NCBI GenBank assembly: GCA_013911715.1
Contig: JACEST010000062.1
Coordinates: 1-11,334 of the forward strand
Source of the DNA: Sphingopyxis sp.
Lineage (GTDB): Bacteria; Pseudomonadota; Alphaproteobacteria; Sphingomonadales; Sphingomonadaceae
DNA length: 11,334 nucleotides
Direction of reading: 5' to 3'
A program made the position numbers and the translations under genes. Positions 1 to 7,526 of the stretch are shown piece by piece (within the stretch, counting starts at the first letter, position 1; each line of letters starts with the position of its first letter). The notes under the pieces were generated by a model, which saw only the letters and a program-made list of their open reading frames with translations, was not told where the DNA came from and did not search any database.

Positions 1-1
1 G

Positions 2-307
2 TCGGACAGTCTGGCGGCAGAATCGGGATTGGCGCTCGCTCGTCTCGATGCAAACCGAGCGCGCTATGAAGCGCGGATGCTGCTTGGGGCGGCCGAAATG
101 CGGTATGAGGCGCTCGCCGGTCCGGGCATCGCCCAGGCCGAAGAAGCGCTGCGGCTCGCACGGCTTGGCTACAATGCGGGCAAGTTTTCGCTGCTCGAAC
201 TGCTCGATGCGCAAACCACTCTGACCCAGGCCAAACTCAACCTCATCGAAGCGCGGCTTGATCGTGCGCGGGCGCTTGCAGCGCTGATCCGCGCCAACGC
301 GCAATAA
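2..307 (+). CDS. czcC: CzcC-type outer-membrane efflux channel, 3' end only
   Basis: This is the C-terminal part (101 residues) of an outer-membrane factor of the TolC/CzcC family, the trimeric channel through which an RND pump expels ions from the cell. The start lies left of the window and the first whole codon is at base 2. The visible part is helical and carries the family signature YNAGKFSLLELLDAQTTL at about residues 57-74 of the fragment, followed by an Ala/Leu/Arg-rich helix to the TAA stop. That motif belongs to the second coiled-coil repeat of this family. The adaptor gene starts 11 bases downstream with AAGGA overlapping the stop, so the two are probably one operon. The czcC name comes mainly from the metal-type czcB and czcA next door; the fragment alone shows only that it is an outer-membrane factor. 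Confidence 0.88.
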   Translation, partial: SDSLAAESGLALARLDANRARYEARMLLGAAEMRYEALAGPGIAQAEEALRLARLGYNAGKFSLLELLDAQTTLTQAKLNLIEARLDRARALAALIRANAQ

Positions 308-318
308 GGAACAACTTC

Positions 319-1497
319 ATGGAAACCGAAACCAATCGCAACAAACTCATCGCAGGCGCGGCCATCGCAGCTCTCGTCCTTGGCGGCGGCGGCGTGATGC
401 TTGGACGCACATTATTCGCGCCCTCAACCACTGCTGTTGCCGAAGCCGAACACGCCGAAGAAAAAGAGGAAGAGGGTCACGTCGAAGGCCAAATCCTGAT
501 GGATGAATCCCGCGCGAAGGCTGCTGGCATTGTCACCGAAACCTTGCAAGCGGGGGGCTTGGGTGCCGAAATATTGGCACAAGGTGTCGTTGCCTCCACA
601 CCCGATGGTGAGGCGGTTTTAACGGCCCGTGCCGATGGGGCCGTTGTTCGCATCAACCGCCAATTGGGCGATTTCGTCCGCGCCGGTGAAGCAATCGCCG
701 TTATGGAAAGCCGAGATGCCGCCTCGATTGCGTCAGAACGCAGTTCGGCATCGGCCAATCTGGCGCTGGCGCGTTCGACCTATGCGCGCGAGAAGAAACT
801 TTTCGATGCCAAGGTCACAGCACGTCAGGATTTGGAAGGTGCCGCCGCCGCATTAGCGCAAGCAGAAGCCGAAGCCCGGCGCTCACAGTCGGCAGCATCG
901 GCGGCAAAAGTCTCCGGTGATGGCCGCACATTAGGCGTGGTCAGTCTGATTTCGGGCCGCGTGACAAAGGCTGATGCGAAACTCGGTTCCTATGTGCTGG
1001 CAGGGACCGAACTTTTCCGCGTGTCTGACCCCAATCGCATCCAGATTAACGCATCGGTGCTGGCCGCGGATGCCCGCCGCGTAAAACCCGGTGACACTGC
1101 TGTTATCGAATTGCTTGGCGGCGAAACCCTCACCGCAACAGTTCGGTCGGCAACGCCAAGTCTCGATCCCGACAGCAAGACCGCAACCATCGTGCTGACG
1201 CCGCAAGGCATCGGCGGGCTGACACCGGGCCAAGGCTTGCGCGTGCGCATCACGCCGCGCGGGGGTGGCGATACCGCGCTGATCGCGCTGCCCGATGAGG
1301 CGGTGCAAACCGTCGAAGGCAACGAGGTTGTGTTCGTCAAAATGGCCAAAGGCTTCCAATCGGTTACAGTAGTCACGGGCAAGCGTAGCGGCGGTCGCAT
1401 CGAGATTGTCGACGGCATTAAACCCGGCACCGTGGTCGTTACGAAGGGCGCGTTCCTGCTCAAAGCCGAACTCGGCAAGGGCGAGGCGGAGCATTGA
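319..1497 (+). CDS. czcB: CzcB-type periplasmic adaptor (membrane fusion protein) of a heavy-metal RND pump
   Basis: This 392-residue adaptor would bridge the inner-membrane pump CzcA and the outer-membrane channel CzcC. Residues 10-29 form one hydrophobic, glycine-rich segment that anchors the protein. Residues 42-56 are rich in Glu with two His, a possible weak metal-binding stretch, as is common near the N-terminus of CzcB proteins. A first lipoyl half-domain lies at about 104-131, a coiled-coil hairpin rich in Ala, Glu and Arg at about 134-197, and the second lipoyl half at about 205-237. Beta-barrel and membrane-proximal domains follow. This order is typical of the HlyD/CzcB family and the length is usual. 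The ATG at 319 is chosen because AAGGA sits at 306-310. The stop is one base before the czcA start, which suggests translational coupling. Metal identity (Zn/Co/Cd or Ni) cannot be read from this subunit. Confidence 0.92.
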   Translation: METETNRNKLIAGAAIAALVLGGGGVMLGRTLFAPSTTAVAEAEHAEEKEEEGHVEGQILMDESRAKAAGIVTETLQAGGLGAEILAQGVVASTPDGEAVLTARADGAVVRINRQLGDFVRAGEAIAVMESRDAASIASERSSASANLALARSTYAREKKLFDAKVTARQDLEGAAAALAQAEAEARRSQSAASAAKVSGDGRTLGVVSLISGRVTKADAKLGSYVLAGTELFRVSDPNRIQINASVLAADARRVKPGDTAVIELLGGETLTATVRSATPSLDPDSKTATIVLTPQGIGGLTPGQGLRVRITPRGGGDTALIALPDEAVQTVEGNEVVFVKMAKGFQSVTVVTGKRSGGRIEIVDGIKPGTVVVTKGAFLLKAELGKGEAEH

Positions 1498-1498
1498 T

Positions 1499-4400
1499 AT
1501 GATCGACAAACTCCTAGATGCGTCGATCCGCTTCCGCTGGGCGGTGGTTCTGTTGACGCTCATCATATCGGCTTATGGCCTGTCGGAGCTTTTGAAGCTG
1601 CCGATCGACGCCGTTCCCGACATCACCAACAAACAGGTCCAGATTAACACGGTCGAACCCAATTTGGGGCCGCTCGACATCGAACGGCTTGTGACTTTTC
1701 CGGTCGAAACTGCAATGGCCGGTATTCAGGGGCTGGAAAGTTCGCGCTCGATCTCGCGCAATGGGTTCAGCCAGGTCACGGTGATTTTCGAGGATCATAC
1801 CGACCTCTATTTCGCACGCCAGCAGGTTGCCGAACGGCTCAATCAGGCCAAAGGCACCTTACCCGCAGGGGCCGAACCGCAAATGGGGCCGGTATCGACC
1901 GGCCTCGGCGAAGTTCTGATGTACACCGTCGATTACGCGAAGGCCGGAACCAAGGAAAATCCGAAGGTTGCGGGCAAGCCGGGCTTCCAGCCTGACGGCA
2001 CCTACATGACGCCGACCGGCGAAATCCTGACCGATGATATTGCCAAACTCGGCTATCTCCGCACGGTGCAGGACTGGGTCATCCGCCCGCAACTGCGTTC
2101 GGTATCGGGCGTAGCAGGCATCGATTCCATTGGTGGCTATGAAAAGCAGTTCGTCGTCCAGCCCGATGCGACGAAGCTCGCGAGCTACGGCATATCGTTC
2201 TCCGAACTGGCCGAAGCGTTGGAGCGCGCCAACATCTCGGTCGGTGCGAACTTTGTCGAACGCGGCGGCGAGGCATTCCTAGTCCGCGCCGATGGACGTA
2301 TCCGCACTCTGGATGAAATCAGCAGGGCAACGGTTGCGAGCCGTGGCGGGGTAGCCGTGGCGGTGCGCGATGTTGCGACCGTCCAGATCGGAGGTGAACT
2401 TCGCACCGGTTCGGCATCCGAAAACGGGCGCGAGATTGTGATCGGCACGGTCTTGATGCTTGCCGACGGCAACAGCCGGATCGTGGCGTCCGAGGCCGCC
2501 GAGCGGCTTGCAGAAGTGACGAAGTCAATGCCGCCGGGTATTGTTGTCAAGCCGGTGCTAGACCGTTCGGAACTGGTCGATGCCACCATCGGCACGGTTG
2601 AGAAAAACCTGGCCGAAGGCGCTTTGCTGGTGGCTGCGGTGTTGTTCTGGCTCCTCGGCAATATCCGCGCCGCGATCATTGCCACTCTCGTGATCCCCAT
2701 TTCCTTTCTCGTCATGGGGACGGGCATGAATATCACCGGCACATCGGGTAATCTGATGAGCCTTGGTGCGCTTGATTTCGGGCTGATTGTCGATGGCTCG
2801 ATCATCATCATCGAAAATTGTCTGAGGCGATTGTCAGAGCGGCAACATCACGAAGGGCGGATGCTCACGCTGAACGAGCGACTGCACGAGGTATTCGAGG
2901 CATCCCGCGAAATGGTGAAACCGACCATTTACGGGCAGGCGATCATTTTCCTCGTGTTCGTGCCGCTGCTCACCTTCACCGGCGTCGAAGGCAAGACCTT
3001 CTCGCCAATGGCGATCACCGTCATGTTGGCACTTGGCGGCGCGTTCATCGCATCGCTGACCTTCGTGCCTGCAATGGTCGCTTTGCTCATTCGTGGCGAA
3101 GTGGCTGAAAAGGAAGTGAAGGCGATTGCATGGGTCAAGCGCCGCTACGAACCCGTGCTGCAACGGGTTATCGCCCGGCCTTGGCCTTGGATCGGAGCGG
3201 GCGGCGGCACCTTCGTGGCGGCGATGCTGGTGTTCGGTATGCTGGGCAGCGAGTTCATTCCGGTATTGGGGGAAGGCAACCTTGCGATGCAGGCGCTGCG
3301 CATTCCCTCAACATCGCTCAACACATCCCAAGCCATGCAGTTAAAGGTCGAAAAGGCGGTCGCCTCGCTGCCGGAAGTGAAGCTGATCTACTCGAAGACT
3401 GGCACGGCAGAGGTCGCCAGCGATCCGATGCCGCCGAACGCATCGGACACCTTCATCATCCTGAAACCGCGTGATGAATGGCCCGATGGTGTCAGCACCC
3501 AGCAAGATGTCATCGAACGGGTAGAAGCGAAGCTGAAACCACTTGTCGGCAACGCCTTCGAGATCAGCCAACCGATCCAGCTTCGGTTCAACGAGCTGAT
3601 TGCCGGTGTGCGCGGCGACATCGCGATCAAGCTCTATGGGGACAATCTCGATGAAATGAGCCTGGCGGCAAATCAAGTTGCGGCTGTGCTGAACACCGTT
3701 CCGGGTGCCGCCGACGTCAAAGTCGAACAGACTGCCGGTTTTCCGGTTCTCGATGTACAATTCGACCGCGACGCCATTGGGCGCTACGGTCTGACATTGC
3801 AGGATGTCAGCGATACCGTCGCGGCGGCTCTCGGCGGCCGAGAGGCTGGTATCGTGTTTGAGGGCGACCGGCGATATGACATCGTGGTCCGGCTTGACCG
3901 GGCAACGCGCGACGATCTCGATGCGGTAGGCGCGCTCCCCGTGCTCTTGCCCGGCGAAGGCGGTGCAAGGGCATCTGTTCCCTTAAGCGAGCTGGCCAAA
4001 TTCGGCTTTTCCGAAGGTCTGAATCAGGTCAGCCGCGAAAACGGCAAGCGGCGCGTTGTGGTGCAAGCCAATGTGCGCGGCAACGATCTGGGATCGTTTG
4101 TCGCCGAAGCACAGGAAAAGGTGAACACTCAAGTTAAGCTCCCAACCGGCAGCTTCATTGAGTGGGGCGGTCAGTTCGAGAATCTGCAAGCCGCGTCCGC
4201 GCGCCTGTCGATAGTCATCCCGATTATATTCGCGGCGATCTTCGGCATCCTGTTCATGGCTCTTGGCGGCGTTCGCCAGGCGATAGCGGTCTACTCGGCG
4301 ATCCCCTTGGCACTGGCAGGCGGGGTGTTCTCGCTGTTGCTCACGGGGCTTCCGTTTTCGGTATCGGCCGCTGTCGGCTTCATTGTTCTGTCAGGCGTCA

Positions 4401-4753
4401 CTGTGCTGAACGGACTGGTCGTGATGTCGAGCATCAACCAGCGAATTGATGCAGGCAAACCTATAGATGCGGCGATTAGCGAAGGCACGATGGAACGTGT
4501 TCGGGCTGTTCTGATGACCGGCATTGTCCCGGCTATCGGCTTCGTGCCGATGGCCTTGGCAACCGGAACGGGTGCGGAGGTGCAAAAGCCATTGGCGATT
4601 GTGGTCATCGGCGGGTTGATAACATCGACCTTGCTGACGCTCTTTGTGCTGCCCGCAATCAGCCATTTGTTGCTGCGCGGTCGCCACAAGCAGCATGTGG
4701 AGGGCGAATATGACGATGTGGGGCCGCTAGGCGGCGGGCTTCCGGCGAAATGA
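1499..4753 (+). CDS. czcA: CzcA-type heavy-metal efflux RND pump
   Basis: This 1084-residue inner-membrane proton/metal antiporter is the motor of the CzcCBA complex. The N-terminal transmembrane helix (about 14-30) is followed by the family sequence LKLPIDAVPDITNKQVQI. Transmembrane helix 4 carries DFGLIVDGSIIIIEN at 426-440. Its D426, D432 and E439 match in spacing the essential D402, D408 and E415 of Cupriavidus metallidurans CzcA and point to the divalent-cation (HME) class rather than Cu/Ag. The start is ATG 1499, one base after the czcB stop, with a GGCGGAG-like site inside the czcB end; the frame is open from 1406, but that start would lie deep in czcB. The 24-residue shift of the motif fits extra sequence near residues 145-180 in the first porter domain. 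A polar tail follows the last helix. No frameshift is seen. Zn/Co/Cd is the likeliest substrate, and Ni is possible. Confidence 0.95.
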   Translation: MIDKLLDASIRFRWAVVLLTLIISAYGLSELLKLPIDAVPDITNKQVQINTVEPNLGPLDIERLVTFPVETAMAGIQGLESSRSISRNGFSQVTVIFEDHTDLYFARQQVAERLNQAKGTLPAGAEPQMGPVSTGLGEVLMYTVDYAKAGTKENPKVAGKPGFQPDGTYMTPTGEILTDDIAKLGYLRTVQDWVIRPQLRSVSGVAGIDSIGGYEKQFVVQPDATKLASYGISFSELAEALERANISVGANFVERGGEAFLVRADGRIRTLDEISRATVASRGGVAVAVRDVATVQIGGELRTGSASENGREIVIGTVLMLADGNSRIVASEAAERLAEVTKSMPPGIVVKPVLDRSELVDATIGTVEKNLAEGALLVAAVLFWLLGNIRAAIIATLVIPISFLVMGTGMNITGTSGNLMSLGALDFGLIVDGSIIIIENCLRRLSERQHHEGRMLTLNERLHEVFEASREMVKPTIYGQAIIFLVFVPLLTFTGVEGKTFSPMAITVMLALGGAFIASLTFVPAMVALLIRGEVAEKEVKAIAWVKRRYEPVLQRVIARPWPWIGAGGGTFVAAMLVFGMLGSEFIPVLGEGNLAMQALRIPSTSLNTSQAMQLKVEKAVASLPEVKLIYSKTGTAEVASDPMPPNASDTFIILKPRDEWPDGVSTQQDVIERVEAKLKPLVGNAFEISQPIQLRFNELIAGVRGDIAIKLYGDNLDEMSLAANQVAAVLNTVPGAADVKVEQTAGFPVLDVQFDRDAIGRYGLTLQDVSDTVAAALGGREAGIVFEGDRRYDIVVRLDRATRDDLDAVGALPVLLPGEGGARASVPLSELAKFGFSEGLNQVSRENGKRRVVVQANVRGNDLGSFVAEAQEKVNTQVKLPTGSFIEWGGQFENLQAASARLSIVIPIIFAAIFGILFMALGGVRQAIAVYSAIPLALAGGVFSLLLTGLPFSVSAAVGFIVLSGVTVLNGLVVMSSINQRIDAGKPIDAAISEGTMERVRAVLMTGIVPAIGFVPMALATGTGAEVQKPLAIVVIGGLITSTLLTLFVLPAISHLLLRGRHKQHVEGEYDDVGPLGGGLPAK

Positions 4754-4765
4754 GAGGATAGTAGA

Positions 4766-5692
4766 ATGTCAGCAAACCATAACCATGCAGACGAAGGTGG
4801 TAACCACGCCGGACACGACCACACCGCCGGGGCGAACGCCAAGAGCCTGACCATCGCGCTCGTTCTGACCGGTAGCTTCCTGATCGCCGAGCTGGTCGGT
4901 GCATATTGGTTCAACAGCCTCGCTCTACTCTCCGATGCGGCGCATATGTTCACCGATGCGGCGGCGCTAGCCATTGCTCTGGCCGCAATAAAGATCGGGC
5001 AGCGGGCCGCCGACAAGCAGCGCACCTATGGCTATCGCCGTTTTGAAATCCTCGCCGCCGCATTCAACGCAGTGCTGCTATTCGTCGTCGCTGGCTATGT
5101 CCTCTACGAAGGTGTGCTGCGCTTCTTCAAGCCCGAGGCTGTCGGTTCGGTCGGGATGCTGATTGTCGCATCTATCGGCCTATTGGTGAACCTTATCGCG
5201 ATGCGCGTGCTTGTGGGCGGCAAGGACGCCAGCCTCAATGTCAAAGGTGCATATCTCGAAGTCTGGGCCGATATGCTTGGCTCACTCGGCGTGATCGTGG
5301 CGGCAGTCGCCATCTACCTCACCAATTGGAGCTGGATCGACCCGATAGTTGCAATCGGGATTGGCCTGTGGGTGTTGCCGCGCACATGGATATTGCTGCG
5401 CGATACCACGCACATCCTGCTGCAAGGCGTCCCGCGCGGGATGGATCTCGATGCCATCCGCGCCGCCATTGGTGCCGTGCCAGGCGTGGCGGGCGTTCAC
5501 GATCTCCATGTCTGGTCGGTAGCCGGGGATGATGCCAGCCTGACCGCGCATATCGCCATTGCATCCGGGCAGGATCAAACGGCGGTTCGCAAGGCAGTGG
5601 CCGAACTGCTCGAAGCGCAATTCAAGATACATCACTCAACGCTGCAAACCGAAACGGAGCCTTGCGGCGATGAAGAGGCGCTGCACGCATAA
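4766..5692 (+). CDS. czcD: Cation diffusion facilitator (CzcD/ZitB-like Zn/Co/Cd exporter)
   Basis: This 308-residue inner-membrane metal/proton antiporter moves divalent cations from cytoplasm to periplasm, where CzcCBA can take them on. The N-terminus is His-rich, with five His in residues 5-19. Transmembrane segment 2 holds SLALLSDAAHMFTD, giving the metal-site residues H60 and D64. Segment 5 holds AYLEVWADMLGS, giving E165 and D169, where many zinc CDF proteins have HxxxD. The loop between segments 4 and 5 is short and lacks a His-rich tract. A cytoplasmic ferredoxin-like domain follows (about 215-295), with VHDLHVWSV and a late HH pair at about residues 288-289. It begins 12 bases after czcA with AGAGGA at 4753-4758, seven bases before the ATG, so it probably shares the operon. 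The family is certain; the czcD name rests on similarity and context. Confidence 0.93.
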   Translation: MSANHNHADEGGNHAGHDHTAGANAKSLTIALVLTGSFLIAELVGAYWFNSLALLSDAAHMFTDAAALAIALAAIKIGQRAADKQRTYGYRRFEILAAAFNAVLLFVVAGYVLYEGVLRFFKPEAVGSVGMLIVASIGLLVNLIAMRVLVGGKDASLNVKGAYLEVWADMLGSLGVIVAAVAIYLTNWSWIDPIVAIGIGLWVLPRTWILLRDTTHILLQGVPRGMDLDAIRAAIGAVPGVAGVHDLHVWSVAGDDASLTAHIAIASGQDQTAVRKAVAELLEAQFKIHHSTLQTETEPCGDEEALHA

Positions 5693-5751
5693 AAAGAAAA
5701 TCTGAAATGAAAGTTCAAACCGGCGTTGCTCGCACGGGGCGCGACACTAGG

Positions 5752-6804
5752 CTACCGCTTTCGCCCGCGATCGACCGGCGGTGCGGGAGGCGCGGGCTGT
5801 TCCGATTTCTGCTTCGCCGCCGCTATAGTCTCCGCGTAGCGCGCGGCGAATATCTCCGGGGTGGCGTTCATATCAGGATGCTTGGCAAGAAATGCCCGAA
5901 CGTCGGCGGCAAGCGCCTTGTCGTCGGACTGCCCGGTCGCATCCAGCGCCGTCACCGCTTTTCCGTAAGCCTCACGTATCTCCTGCCAACGGGTCTTGCC
6001 ATTGCCGATGAACGCCGGAAGCTCCGACTTGCCAAGTGCGATGTTGAGTGCCTGTTCATTGGTGCGGCGGTCTGAGTTGGTCATTATCCGGCTTGTCCCG
6101 CCTGCCAAGCGCGCCCGCAATTTGACCAGTGCCATGCTCGATCCGGCAATCCCTTGTCCGCGCGCGCGTCTCGGCGTTGCTTCTGCTGCTACTCCCCGTG
6201 CGCGCAGTTCACGGGCAAAGCGTTCACGGAAACGATTGAGCTGAACCGGTCGGGGATTGAACCGTGTGCGATCCAGCCCCTCGGCCTGCACCGTCAGATG
6301 AACATGGGGGCGCGGCGTATCGGTGTGGAGGGCCAGAACATAATCGTGGTTGTCGCTCAGCTCGGCATGGGCCAGCGCGCGGACGGCTCCCAGCACTTTG
6401 TCGGGGTCGGTGCCTTCGGGCATCGAGAAGATCAGCGACACAGACGACACCGTTGGCCGCGACCGCCATTGGAGAGAGTCGCTCCACTCTGCCGCGCGCT
6501 CGGCAATGTCTTCCTTGGTTGTCAGGATTTCGCCGTCGCGGGTTTCGATGTCCACTTCACCCTTGCGCCCGATATAGTCGAGATGGGCTTTGACATGGTT
6601 TCCGCCCCGCTGGCGACCCGTGACCTTGACCACCACTTCTGGCGCTTTGCGAACAATCCGCGCCAGCTTGGCCCGCGCCGTCGGGCCGGTGGCAAAGCCG
6701 TAACTGGCATAGAGCGGAACGCGCGGCGTGCTGGTGGGGTCATGGATATAGCGCACCCGAAACGCCGGACGGGTTGCTTCCCACAAGGCGGATTCCAGGC
6801 CCAT
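5752..6804 (-). CDS. Relaxase/mobilization nuclease (MobA/VirD2-like, IncP-type nick class)
   Basis: This 350-residue DNA relaxase would nick one strand at oriT, stay bound to the 5' end through a tyrosine, and lead that strand into a recipient. Residues 68-82 hold GGNHVKAHLDYIGRK, with Y77 the best candidate nucleophile. Residues 160-170 hold HTDTPRPHVHL, the HxDxxxxHxH metal site (H160, H167, H169) of the VirD2/MobA family. There is no helicase or primase domain; the rest is helical, and the basic end RGRKR could be part of a type IV secretion signal. The ATG at 6804 is chosen over TTG 6807: it overlaps the TGA of the mobC-like gene (TGATG), and GGAGGG lies about 10 bases upstream. It ends 59 bases from the CDF gene, tail to tail. 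No coupling protein or secretion genes are in view, so it may be only mobilizable. Confidence 0.87.
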   Translation of the reverse strand: MGLESALWEATRPAFRVRYIHDPTSTPRVPLYASYGFATGPTARAKLARIVRKAPEVVVKVTGRQRGGNHVKAHLDYIGRKGEVDIETRDGEILTTKEDIAERAAEWSDSLQWRSRPTVSSVSLIFSMPEGTDPDKVLGAVRALAHAELSDNHDYVLALHTDTPRPHVHLTVQAEGLDRTRFNPRPVQLNRFRERFARELRARGVAAEATPRRARGQGIAGSSMALVKLRARLAGGTSRIMTNSDRRTNEQALNIALGKSELPAFIGNGKTRWQEIREAYGKAVTALDATGQSDDKALAADVRAFLAKHPDMNATPEIFAARYAETIAAAKQKSEQPAPPAPPVDRGRKR

Positions 6805-7358
6805 CAATCCGCTACCCTCCAGTAGCTCGCATCGCCGCGCATGGCATCGCCAACGGCTGTCACCTGCTCGGAGATTTCCATCCGCATGTCGGCGATCCGT
6901 TGCAGCTCGGGTTCGATCTGTTTGTCGCCGGTTTCGAGCATCGACGCATTGGCAGCTTTCATCGCCTGATTGAGATTGCGGCCGATACGCAGCAACTGCA
7001 TTCTGATCGGCGCAAGTTCGGTCAGCAGCCCGTCATCGACCCGCGATTTTAGCGCGAGGTGGCGGCGCACCAAGGCCTTGATCCAACCGGCGCGATCGGT
7101 CGAACGCTGCGCCGCCCGAACCTCGATCACGGCGATCTCGACATCGGTAAATCGCAGCGAAACACGATTGCGTGCGACTCCATCGGGACGGTCAATGAAG
7201 GGACGATCTGCGATCTCCCGCACCGTCTGTTCGATCATCTGCCGCAACATTGCACTGCGTCCGCCACGACCGACAGCGAAGCTGTCGAACGCCGCGAGCG
7301 CATCGGCGTCAAGCCGAATGGTGAGCGTCGCGCTGTTCGATAATGGATTTGTCGCCAT
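6804..7358 (-). CDS. MobC-like relaxosome accessory protein with two ribbon-helix-helix segments
   Basis: This 184-residue protein would bind oriT and help the relaxase open the nick region, and may repress its own operon. The signature LLRIGRNLNQ at residues 122-131 is typical of MobC/MbeC-type mobilization proteins. Two stretches ahead of it look like ribbon-helix-helix DNA-binding units. The first is at about 10-47 (strand TLTIRL, then helix, GRGGRS turn, helix). The second is at about 64-101 (strand RVSLRF, helix, STDRAGW turn, helix). The C-terminal third is helical. The start is taken as ATG 7358, with TTG 7361 just upstream as an alternative; the next upstream codon is a stop. The ribosome site is weak (ACGGGC). 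Its stop overlaps the relaxase start by one base. The candidate nick lies about 61 bases upstream, so this protein is likely to act on its own upstream region. Confidence 0.83.
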   Translation of the reverse strand: MATNPLSNSATLTIRLDADALAAFDSFAVGRGGRSAMLRQMIEQTVREIADRPFIDRPDGVARNRVSLRFTDVEIAVIEVRAAQRSTDRAGWIKALVRRHLALKSRVDDGLLTELAPIRMQLLRIGRNLNQAMKAANASMLETGDKQIEPELQRIADMRMEISEQVTAVGDAMRGDASYWRVAD

Positions 7359-7384
7359 CAATCATGCCCGTGTGAAACAGGGGC

Positions 7385-7460
7385 AATGTAAGACAACACG
7401 CGCCGCTAGGCATATCCTGCATTAAAGACAAATCAGACAAACCCCCTAAGACAAGCGCAC
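7385..7460. other. Candidate oriT with IncP/VirD2-type nick site
   Basis: On the + strand, TATCCTGC at 7413-7420 matches fully the nick consensus YATCCTG|Y known for RP4 TraI, VirD2 and related relaxases, so cutting is predicted between 7419 and 7420. It lies just upstream of the mobC-like and relaxase genes, whose relaxase is of the matching class. Short AGACAA repeats surround it. If the + strand is cut, its 5' end reads rightwards, so the Cys-His-Asp gene enters the recipient first and the mob genes last, the same polarity as RP4. I did not find a clean inverted repeat directly 5' of the nick, which relaxases often bind. Outer limits are approximate. Confidence 0.72.
7389..7454. repeat. 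Four direct AGACAA repeats around the nick
   Basis: AGACAA occurs at 7391-7396, 7426-7431, 7435-7440 and 7449-7454. The first and last copies extend to the identical TAAGACAA (7389-7396 and 7447-7454). Three copies lie within 29 bases on one side of the predicted nick and one on the other. Their placement suggests binding sites for the MobC-like protein, whose two ribbon-helix-helix units would suit repeated short sites. Read on the - strand, each copy is TTGTCT, which also resembles a -35 box for mobC transcription. Confidence 0.55.
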
Positions 7461-7515
7461 CCAAAGCGGCTTTCTACTTCTGACAATAAGGAGCTTCGGA
7501 TGCGCTTGGGGGTTT
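7439..7515. repeat. Interrupted inverted repeat beside oriT
   Basis: AAACCCCC (7439-7446) plus AAGCGCA (7453-7459) is matched in reverse complement by TGCGCTT GGGGG TTT (7501-7515). The left arm differs by six extra bases, TAAGAC, which contain part of the fourth AGACAA repeat. Inside the loop, AAAGC-G-GCTTT forms a small palindrome. It could be a relaxosome or termination structure of the transfer origin, or an old recombination edge. Confidence 0.4.
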
Positions 7516-7517
7516 GA
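7488..7517 (+). promoter_or_regulatory. Strong Shine-Dalgarno with a five-codon reading frame
   Basis: AAGGAG at 7488-7493 is six bases ahead of ATG 7500, which opens the frame Met-Arg-Leu-Gly-Val followed by TGA at 7515-7517. The site is better than that of the real gene starting at 7646. It may be the surviving start of a gene lost by rearrangement, a leader peptide, or chance. The reading frame lies within the right arm of the inverted repeat ending at 7515. Confidence 0.3.
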
Positions 7518-7526
7518 GGTTTCAGG

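Noticed and set aside
1406..1498. A 31-codon N-terminal extension of CzcA
   Set aside because: It overlaps the well-supported end of czcB, reads as Arg/Ser-rich noise, and ATG 1499 follows the czcB stop with a ribosome site in place.
4291..5025. A 244-codon - strand frame across the czcA/czcD junction
   Set aside because: It is antisense to two clear membrane-protein genes and has no family features; such long shadows are common at high G+C.
7371..7380. GTGAAACA resembling half of a chromosomal parS site
   Set aside because: The other half of the palindrome (TGTTTCAC) is absent, so it is not a parS site.
7503..7513. CGCTTGGGGGT shared with 11117-11127
   Set aside because: An 11-base match is expected by chance several times in a window of this size.
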